DNA of 31,431 nucleotides from CALBZH01 sp964538515 (lineage in GTDB: Bacteria > Desulfobacterota > Syntrophobacteria > Syntrophobacterales > Syntrophobacteraceae), in contig CAZIEW010000069.1 of the NCBI GenBank assembly GCA_964538515.1, positions 1 through 31,431 on the forward strand, written 5' to 3'. Under the pieces are notes generated by a model. That model made no database searches. It was not told the DNA's origin and saw nothing but the letters and a program-made list of their open reading frames with translations. This document shows, in pieces, positions 25,289-31,431 of this stretch; position 1 is the first letter of the stretch; every line of letters begins with the position of its first letter. A program made the position numbers and the translations under genes.

Positions 25289-25571
25289 GTGACCAAGCGG
25301 TTTCAAGAGGTTCGCACCCCCTCGCCCCAGAAGCACCTCAAATGGTCTCGGAATTGCTAATTCGCTTGCTGCGTATCGCGGAACGGGGCTAAAGATCTTA
25401 CTCAAAACTGATGCCGGTCGTGTGCCAATAAACGAGATTCCTCAACGGACATGTCCCCGGACACGCAGCGTGAGCTTGCGGAGGACTCGAGCCTGGATGA
25501 CGGAATGCGACGGCGCTCTGCCGCGGTTTGTTCCTGCTCGAGAGCTCAGAGAATGGAATCGGAGAAACCGT

Positions 25572-27569
25572 ATGAGAAGAATCCTGCAATGGAAGTATCG
25601 TGCACGCCTATTCGCTTTCATGGCATTGCTTGCTGTGCCGCTATGGATCGGGTCGGCCCTTGGGGCCGTGAGCGCTCCGGTCCTCAAGTGGCAAAATGGG
25701 GGGTGCTACAGCTCCTGGTGCGAGACAGGCTGGTATTCTTCCGTGGCACTGGGGGACATAGACAGCGACGGGAAGGTCGAGGTCATCGGCTCCGCCTATT
25801 CGATCGTCGCCTTGGATGGTGGGACGGGATCTCTGAAATGGCGGGTCGCCTCCGGCCATGATCTTAGCGAGCCCAACGCCTCCAGCGTGGGACGCACCTG
25901 GCCCGGCATCGTCGTCGCGGACGTGGATGACGATGGACATTTCGAAATTGTAACGGCGCACAGCGGAGGGGTCGTCTCGGTTCTTGGCGGAAACGGTCTG
26001 TTCAAGTCTGCCGGTTGGCCTTGGACGAACAGTGTGGGCGGCGAGTTTAGAAGTCTTTCCGTTGGGGATCTGGACGGGGATGGAAAGCTCGAAATCGTCG
26101 TCGGACGTGCTTCCGGCTCCAAGACGAACACGTGGGTCCTGGATCACACCGGCACGGTCCGCTCGGGCTGGCCTCGGCTCGGAGCCAACGATGAAGGCTC
26201 CGCATGGGGCGTCTACAACGCCAACATCGCGCTCGGAGACCTGGATGGAGACGATCTTCCCGAAATCGTCGCTCCCTCGGATACCATCACGATCTGCGCC
26301 TATCGGTCAGACGGCACGCAGCTCACGACCAACAGCCTCTACCACGGCCACTCCGGGCACGACATGAACTTCTGGGGGGAGGTTCCCGCCTACGTCGATT
26401 TGGAATTCGAAACACAGGGCTGGGGTCCCTGCTATGATGAATTTACAGCGAGGGCCAACTTCGCCCACGGACCTGCCAACGTGGTTGACGTGGATGGAGA
26501 CGGCATCAAGGAGATCGTCGCCGTCGGAAACGTTCACAACTGCCATACCGACCCTTATACGAACCTTTACAACACGCCGTACATTTTTAATGCCGACCGG
26601 AGCCGCTTCAGCGCGGCCGGTGCCGATTGGACGATGATCCCGATCAACACGGGCGCGCCGCTGACCGAAAAATACGACATCATCGAAAACGCTCAGTCTA
26701 ATCCGGTGACGGTGGATTTGGACAACGACGGCCGCGCCGAGATCCTCTATGCGTCCTACGATGGCAAAGTGCACTGCTTCTGGCTTGACAAGACCGAGCA
26801 CGGGAACTGGCCTTATTCAGTCTATAAACCTTCAGAGGGGTTCTATCGCTTTGCCTCGGAACCGGTCGTCGCGGACCTGGACGACGACGGCCGCGCCGAG
26901 GTCATCTTTGCCTCCTGGACGCAGAAGGGGAGCAACGCGACGGGCAAGCTTCACATTTTGGACTACCTGGGGCGGGTGCTTCATGAGGTTCCGCTCCCGC
27001 AGGCCTACGACGGCTCCAACTGGAACGGGGCGTTGGCCGCACCGACACTCGGCGACATCGACGGGGACGGGGAGCTGGAGATTGTCTTGAACACGGCCCA
27101 CTCGGGCTTCGTGGCATATGACCTTCCGGGAACAGGAGACGCCCGCGTGCTGTGGGGCACGGGGAGAGGATCCTATCGACGGGACGGCGGGGCGAGCGAT
27201 CTTCCCCCCATCATGCTCGGACCGGATCTCAGGGCGGCATGGAAGCAGGTCAGGGTAATCGGGCCGGACCGGAATGGCTTTTGTCGGATCAGAGGCAAAA
27301 TCAAGGTGACCAACCGAGGGAGCCAAGTTTCCCCGCCGTGCCTTGTTAACGTCGAATACAGTGATCCGACCCTCGTGGTCCTCAAAAGGCCCTTCAGGAT
27401 CGGGAAGCTTAATCCGGGGCAAAGTACCACGCTCTCTTTTTACAGGGCTCGGTTGAAGCTCGCAACTGGGCACGCAAGCGCGCTGACGGCCTTCGTGGAT
27501 TCCGAAAGCACGGTGCGTGAAACGAATGAAAGCAACAACCAGGCTGTTTATTCGATCAATCTGCCCTGA
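25572..27569 (+). CDS. Secreted FG-GAP/VCBS beta-propeller protein with CARDB-like C-terminus
   Basis: A 665-residue exported protein of unknown function. The signal peptide is MRRILQWKYRARLFAFMALL then AVPLWIGSALGAV. Eight calcium-loop-like repeats of the FG-GAP/VCBS kind are seen in order: DIDSDGKVEVIG, DVDDDGHFEIVTA, DLDGDGKLEIVVG, DLDGDDLPEIVAP, DVDGDGIKEIVAV, DLDNDGRAEILYA, DLDDDGRAEVIFA and DIDGDGELEIVLN, consistent with a propeller that binds Ca. The last 100 or so residues (KIKVTNRGSQVSPPCLVNVE, FRIGKLNPGQSTTLSFY, FVDSESTVRETNESNNQAVY) look like a CARDB-type immunoglobulin-like adhesion domain. The ATG at 25572 has GGAGA upstream; the frame is open from 25422 but the extra part is not signal-like. 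Likely roles are surface adhesion or binding of polysaccharide or protein. Confidence 0.88.
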   Translation: MRRILQWKYRARLFAFMALLAVPLWIGSALGAVSAPVLKWQNGGCYSSWCETGWYSSVALGDIDSDGKVEVIGSAYSIVALDGGTGSLKWRVASGHDLSEPNASSVGRTWPGIVVADVDDDGHFEIVTAHSGGVVSVLGGNGLFKSAGWPWTNSVGGEFRSLSVGDLDGDGKLEIVVGRASGSKTNTWVLDHTGTVRSGWPRLGANDEGSAWGVYNANIALGDLDGDDLPEIVAPSDTITICAYRSDGTQLTTNSLYHGHSGHDMNFWGEVPAYVDLEFETQGWGPCYDEFTARANFAHGPANVVDVDGDGIKEIVAVGNVHNCHTDPYTNLYNTPYIFNADRSRFSAAGADWTMIPINTGAPLTEKYDIIENAQSNPVTVDLDNDGRAEILYASYDGKVHCFWLDKTEHGNWPYSVYKPSEGFYRFASEPVVADLDDDGRAEVIFASWTQKGSNATGKLHILDYLGRVLHEVPLPQAYDGSNWNGALAAPTLGDIDGDGELEIVLNTAHSGFVAYDLPGTGDARVLWGTGRGSYRRDGGASDLPPIMLGPDLRAAWKQVRVIGPDRNGFCRIRGKIKVTNRGSQVSPPCLVNVEYSDPTLVVLKRPFRIGKLNPGQSTTLSFYRARLKLATGHASALTAFVDSESTVRETNESNNQAVYSINLP

Positions 27570-28148
27570 GAACGGCGAGTCTCACTGGAGCGGTATCGAA
27601 ATGCCATTGCTGTCTGAAGTGAGACAGCCTTCCCCTGGGGATGGCCATTCTGGATGGCTGCGACGGTGCTGTCGCTCCAAAGCGCAGTCGTGGCCCGATA
27701 CACGACCCCCTCATTCATGGCTGCGTTGACCACCAGGAGAGCGTGTACCTGCAGGGTCGGTGTCGACGGAATTCCCGGGTAGATCCCAGCCTCGATCTCG
27801 CCGTTAGCCAATGCGAGCGCATTGCCCACAGACCCACCCGAAGTCTGAGCCACGCCAACGAGCTCGATCTGACCCAGCCGGTTTTTACCCGTGTCTTTTC
27901 CTCCTGAGGTGCTGCATGTCCCAGATTCTTGTCAACGCACAACCCGCGCCGATACCAGGCCCTGACGCCGTCCTGCGAACGCTTCCCATGATCGGACAAT
28001 CCGATTGCCATCGGGCGTAATTCACGACGATGAAGGCTGGTCACAAGAGGCGCTTTCTTGGTTGCATTCATGACTCTGGTTGGAGTAGTTAATCCCTGGT
28101 TTAAAGGATTATCAACTCCATCGCATCGAGAGAGCGCCAAACCCCATC
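27570..28148. other. 580-bp region with no assigned gene
   Basis: A minus-strand frame is open from about 27930 to 27548, overlapping the 3' end of the propeller gene. Its stretch GKNRLGQIELVGVAQTSGGS then VGNALALANGEIEAGIYPGI looks protein-like, but no family is recognised, the only starts are a GTG or non-canonical, and no ribosome site is obvious. An 8-bp perfect inverted repeat, GTCTCACT and AGTGAGAC, lies just after the propeller stop (about 27578-27624, 31-base loop). It could be a gene fragment. Confidence 0.35.
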
Positions 28149-28997
28149 ATGCAGAAAATGGGCTTCATGACCTCGTCGTTCGTCGTTCTCGTCCTCACCC
28201 TGCTCGGTGCATACGTTGCCCTGACGGCCGTTCTTTACATGTTTCAGGGGCGCTTTCTCTATTTCCCGGAACGGGAAATGGGATCGACCCCGCATGATGT
28301 GCGGTTGCCTTTTGAATCGGTCTATTTCAGGACGGCAGACAATGTTGAGCTCTACGGCTGGTTCGTTCCGAAGCCGAATGCGAAGGGTGTGATTCTGCTC
28401 TGTCACGGCAACGCCGGGAATATCTCCCATCGCCTCGAATACCTGCAACTGTTCAACAAGCTCGGATTCAGCACATTCATCTTCGATTATCGAGGGTTTG
28501 GAAGAAGCGAAGGAAAGCCTTCGGAAGTCGGGACCTATCGGGATGCCCAAGGGGCGTGGAGCTACCTTGTGGACAAGCGCGGTCTTTCTCCCGAAGAGAT
28601 CGTGGTTTACGGGGAATCCCTTGGAGGAGCCATTGGAGCGTGGCTGGCCAAGGAGCGTCATCCTGGAGCACTGATCCTTGCCTCCAGTTTCACTTCGGTT
28701 CCGGATGTCGCCGCGGCCCTCTATCCCTTGTTCCCCGTGCGATGGCTGGCCCATTTCCAGTACGACACTAGGCGCTTTCTGAGCGTGGTCGCCTGTCCGG
28801 TTCTCGTGATCCACAGCCCAGAGGATGAGATCATTCCTTTTGCCCATGGCCAGGATCTTTTCCAGGAGGCAAAGGACCCGAAGGCGTTTCTGGAGATCCG
28901 CGGAAACCACAACACGGGCTTCATCGAGTCGGGAGACGTCTATCTGAAGGGGATCAGCACCTTCTTGTCCGAGCACCTTCCTAAAGCTGGACCGTGA
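28149..28997 (+). CDS. Membrane-anchored alpha/beta hydrolase (BEM46/ABHD13-like)
   Basis: A 282-residue serine hydrolase with one N-terminal membrane segment (MTSSFVVLVLTLLGAYVALT onward). The hydrolase core shows ILLCHGNAGNISHRLEYLQL (oxyanion region HGN), FDYRGFGRSEGKPSE, the nucleophile elbow VVYGESLGGAIGAW with catalytic Ser, the acid in HSPEDEIIP and the His in RGNHNTGFIE. This family includes peptidase- or lipase-like enzymes of poorly known substrate. Possible starts are the ATGs at 28149, 28158 and 28167; none has a strong ribosome site. It overlaps the next gene by one base (TGATG), so the two are probably coupled. Confidence 0.88.
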   Translation: MQKMGFMTSSFVVLVLTLLGAYVALTAVLYMFQGRFLYFPEREMGSTPHDVRLPFESVYFRTADNVELYGWFVPKPNAKGVILLCHGNAGNISHRLEYLQLFNKLGFSTFIFDYRGFGRSEGKPSEVGTYRDAQGAWSYLVDKRGLSPEEIVVYGESLGGAIGAWLAKERHPGALILASSFTSVPDVAAALYPLFPVRWLAHFQYDTRRFLSVVACPVLVIHSPEDEIIPFAHGQDLFQEAKDPKAFLEIRGNHNTGFIESGDVYLKGISTFLSEHLPKAGP

Positions 28998-31294
28998 TGG
29001 GGAGAGAGTCCTTCGGCAGAGCTGGACCGTTGGCAACCGTCTTCTTTGCCGGCCTTACCGGGGTTATCATTCAGGTTCTGATTTTGAGGGAGCTGCTCGT
29101 CTTGTTCCATGGGAACGAGCTGTCGACCGGCCTATTCTACGGCAGTTGGCTGGTAGGGACCGCAGTCGGGGCCGGAGCTGCAGGCTTTTGGCATCGGGGA
29201 AAGGGGCCGGCCAAAGCGGCCTTTCCTGTTGTTCTCCTCTCCGGCTGCCTTGTTATTCCAGCCTCCTTGCTCATTGTTCGCGGGTCAAGAATTCTCTGGG
29301 CACTGCCCATTGGAGAAGCGGTATCCCTCCCCCTCATGGTGGTCATCTGCCTCGTCGCCACCCTTCCTCCCTGCGCGATCCTGGGATCCCTGTTCAGCAT
29401 GGCCTGGTCTTGTTATGCGGATCAAGTGTCGGGGGCCGCGCGCGAGAGTCCGATCCGAGTCTACGTTTTTGAAGGGCTTGGAGCCGCCGCGGGAGGTGCT
29501 GTCTTTTACGGTTTCCTGCTTCCGTACCTCCCTCCGTTCCATGCCGCACTTGCGATGTCGGCCCTTCTGGCAGGACTGGCAATCGTGCATGGCATCAGCG
29601 TGAGGTTAGAGGGAGGTGGCTCGGCCATCCTGGGTGTGACAGGATGCGTGAGTGCCCTCCTGCTGCTCACGAGTGTCTGGAGCCTGAACGATCTGGAATC
29701 CGCCAGCCGCAGGTGGCAGTGGGGAGACCGCTTCGTCACCGTGCGGGATACGCCCTACCACAACCTGGCACTGCTTGAAGAAGCTGGACTTTTTTCTCTT
29801 TTTGGAAACGGTCTGTGGTACTTTTCAGCGCCAGATCCCCTGTCTGCTGAATTTGCTGTCCATCCGGTTTTGCTCCAGCATCCGCGACCGAAGACCGCCC
29901 TCTTGATCGGGGGGGGCATTTCGGGACTCCTCACGGAAGCCCTCAAACATCCGGATATGACCCTCGTGGACTACGTCGAGCCTGACCCTCAGCTGATTGC
30001 CCTTGCGAGGGAGCACCTGCCCACCGATCTTGTGTCCATGCTCAGCGATCCGCGTGCTCGAGTCATCCACCAGGATGCCGTCTCTTTTGTTCAAGCCGCT
30101 GGCCGCCCCTACGACGTGATCCTGCTCAATGTGGGTGAGCCGATGAACCTGGAGCAGAATCGCCTCTACACGGTTGAATTCTTCCATGCCATCAAACGGC
30201 ACCTCGGCTCGGACGGGATCTTCTCGTTCGCAATTACAACGCCCCCTGACGTGGTGGGCTTGGCGCAGGGCCGGCTTCTGAAATCGCTGAACACCACGTT
30301 GCGGGCCGTCTTCCCTAAGGTATGGCTCGTGATGGGGGGCGAAGGATCGCGATTTTTCGCGACTGTCGATGAGCACGGTCTCAAGAGCGAGCCACAGGAG
30401 CTGATTGTCCGAGCCAGGACGCGAGGATTGAGCCTGAGCTATCTGAACGATGCTGCGTTGCGTGACCTGTTCAGCCCCTTCCGAGCTCAATACCTGGATG
30501 CCTTTCTGTTGCAGGGAGTCTCACCCCCTCCCAATGAAGACTTCAGACCCATTTGTGCGCTTCAAAGTCTCTTGGTCTGGAGCGCGCAGATCCATCCCTC
30601 CCTACAGTCCATCCTTCTCGGCATGACTTCCAAGGGGGTAGGTTGGCTCTGGGGAGTCGTGTCCAGTCTGATGGCTTTCATGGCAGTCTCCGCGTTCATT
30701 GCGAGGCGCCGTGGGAGCAGAAGCCCCGCCGTGGGTATCAGCGTGCTTCTGATGGGAAGCGCCCAGATGATCCTTCAATTGAGCCTCATCTTCGCATTTC
30801 AGATCTTGAAAGGGTTTGTCTACACGGAGCTGGCACTCATTGTAAGCGCCTATATGGTTGGGATTGCTTTGGGAGCAGCCCTCTATGAGCCCATGGCAGG
30901 CTCCATTCGAAAGCCCCGCAAATGGCTCGCTCTCGCCCAACTGGTGTTCATCGCTCATTTTGCGGTTTCAGTCGTTCTCCTTGTCGTGTTTCATTCGGAC
31001 CGCCCCCAAGAGGGACAAGACTCCCTCATGGTTGTAATCCCCGTCCTGGCACTGATCGCCGGGGCCTTGGGAGGACTCCATTTCTCGCTTGCGGTTCGAG
31101 CATTGACCGGGAAGGAATCCGATGTTCCAAGAGCGTGGCTGGGCGGAGGTTTGTACGCACTCGATCTTCTGGGGGCGGCGGCCGGAGCCTTGGCTGCCTC
31201 GTTGGTTCTGCTGCCAGTCTACGGACTGGTGATGACGTGCCTTGTGCCGATAGTGTTGCTGGTCGGGAGCCTGGCAGCGCTGGTCCTGATCTGA
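28997..31294 (+). CDS. Polytopic membrane protein with spermidine-synthase-like domain
   Basis: About 765 residues in three parts: an N-terminal membrane domain with about six to seven spans (FFAGLTGVIIQVLILRELLV onward), a central Rossmann methyltransferase/aminopropyltransferase-like domain (TALLIGGGISGLLTEALKHP, LVDYVEPDPQLIALAREHLP, YDVILLNVGEPMNLEQNRLY, TVEFFHAIKRHL) and a C-terminal membrane domain with several more spans. In true spermidine synthases the third block has catalytic Asp residues (LLDxxDP); here it reads LLNVGEP, so classical aminopropyl transfer is doubtful. Similar fused proteins are common in Deltaproteobacteria but have no settled function. The ATG at 28997 overlaps the hydrolase stop; a GTG at 28994 is an alternative. 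Confidence 0.85.
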   Translation: MGRESFGRAGPLATVFFAGLTGVIIQVLILRELLVLFHGNELSTGLFYGSWLVGTAVGAGAAGFWHRGKGPAKAAFPVVLLSGCLVIPASLLIVRGSRILWALPIGEAVSLPLMVVICLVATLPPCAILGSLFSMAWSCYADQVSGAARESPIRVYVFEGLGAAAGGAVFYGFLLPYLPPFHAALAMSALLAGLAIVHGISVRLEGGGSAILGVTGCVSALLLLTSVWSLNDLESASRRWQWGDRFVTVRDTPYHNLALLEEAGLFSLFGNGLWYFSAPDPLSAEFAVHPVLLQHPRPKTALLIGGGISGLLTEALKHPDMTLVDYVEPDPQLIALAREHLPTDLVSMLSDPRARVIHQDAVSFVQAAGRPYDVILLNVGEPMNLEQNRLYTVEFFHAIKRHLGSDGIFSFAITTPPDVVGLAQGRLLKSLNTTLRAVFPKVWLVMGGEGSRFFATVDEHGLKSEPQELIVRARTRGLSLSYLNDAALRDLFSPFRAQYLDAFLLQGVSPPPNEDFRPICALQSLLVWSAQIHPSLQSILLGMTSKGVGWLWGVVSSLMAFMAVSAFIARRRGSRSPAVGISVLLMGSAQMILQLSLIFAFQILKGFVYTELALIVSAYMVGIALGAALYEPMAGSIRKPRKWLALAQLVFIAHFAVSVVLLVVFHSDRPQEGQDSLMVVIPVLALIAGALGGLHFSLAVRALTGKESDVPRAWLGGGLYALDLLGAAAGALAASLVLLPVYGLVMTCLVPIVLLVGSLAALVLI

Positions 31295-31313
31295 GGGGGG
31301 GGTGGGGGCGAAG

Positions 31314-31361
31314 CACAAATAAAAGGCGACCGTAAGGGGAAACCGGACCCTCACGGTCGCC
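31314..31361 (-). terminator. Intrinsic terminator for a minus-strand gene entering from the right
   Basis: A 14-bp stem with one mismatch (GGCGACCGT-A-AGGG at 31325-31338 against CCCTCACGGTCGCC at 31348-31361). Read on the minus strand it is followed by TTTTATTTGTG, a typical T-tail. On the plus strand no T-run follows, so it serves mainly the gene at the right edge. Confidence 0.8.
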
Positions 31362-31375
31362 ATCCCAAAGGAAAT

Positions 31376-31431
31376 CTATGCCCGGCGATCTTCCATGCTG
31401 AAGAGCTTGCGCTCGCGCTCGCCCATGATGC
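31376..31431 (-). CDS. C-terminal end of an unidentified minus-strand gene (partial)
   Basis: The last 18 codons read on the minus strand give IMGERERKLFSMEDRRA and a TAG stop at 31376-31378, about 15 bp before the terminator stem. The amino-acid mix and the terminator placement support a real gene; the product cannot be named from so little sequence. Confidence 0.5.
   Translation of the reverse strand, partial: IMGERERKLFSMEDRRA

Noticed and set aside
1..31431. CRISPR arrays, tRNA and rRNA genes
   Set aside because: No regularly spaced repeats and no tRNA-like or rRNA-like sequence were noticed on either strand by eye.

Overview
The window looks like chromosomal DNA of a GC-rich anaerobic bacterium, most plausibly a Desulfobacterota (former deltaproteobacterial) sulfate reducer or syntroph. 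This is inferred from gene content, not from a marker gene: a double-cubane iron-sulfur protein of the 2-hydroxyacyl-CoA dehydratase family, an ADP-forming acyl-CoA synthetase, class III CoA-transferases and a beta-oxidation-type operon. No rRNA, tRNA or CRISPR array was seen.

Layout. (1) 1-1454: 3' half of treY (maltooligosyltrehalose synthase). (2) 1455-4737: a decayed insertion-sequence zone with an internally deleted IS5-family remnant, an apparently intact IS1634-family element with 16-bp perfect terminal inverted repeats, and about 660 bp with no supportable gene. (3) 4738-11890, all minus strand: a polar amino-acid ABC transporter (binding protein, two permeases, ATPase), preceded in transcription order by a YjiM-like double-cubane protein and a ribose/fructose-type sugar ABC transporter (permease, binding protein, single-domain ATPase). 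Tight spacing suggests one or two operons. (4) 12403-13602: a protein with an N-terminal FKBP/SlyD-like segment joined to a SAM-dependent methyltransferase domain. (5) 13948-16509: a MarR regulator followed by the alpha and beta subunits of an NDP-forming acyl-CoA synthetase (ATGA overlap). (6) 16714-16751: a solitary 38-bp Tn3-family-type terminal inverted repeat. (7) 16890-25288: a TetR regulator with a palindrome over its own promoter, then hbd, an acyl-CoA dehydrogenase, a thiolase, two class III CoA-transferase subunits and an AMP-forming acyl-CoA ligase, ending at a strong intrinsic terminator. (8) 25572-31294: a secreted FG-GAP/VCBS beta-propeller protein with a CARDB-like C-terminus, an unassigned stretch, a membrane-anchored alpha/beta hydrolase and a polytopic membrane protein with a spermidine-synthase-like domain. 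(9) The right end holds a terminator and the last codons of a minus-strand gene.

How it fits together. Regions 5 and 7 form a CoA-thioester module. It offers three ways of making or splitting acyl-CoAs (ADP-forming synthetase, AMP-forming ligase, CoA transfer) plus oxidation (dehydrogenase), hydroxyacyl oxidation (Hbd) and thiolysis. No enoyl-CoA hydratase or ETF gene is present, so those functions must lie elsewhere. The most striking detail is that the two adjacent CoA-transferases differ at the catalytic position: the first has Asp183, the second has Trp204. This suggests a heteromeric enzyme with one catalytic and one non-catalytic subunit, as I recall for benzylsuccinate CoA-transferase BbsEF. 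The other points worth following up are the double-cubane protein sitting at the head of a sugar-transport operon without an activator ATPase nearby, and the FKBP-like/methyltransferase fusion.
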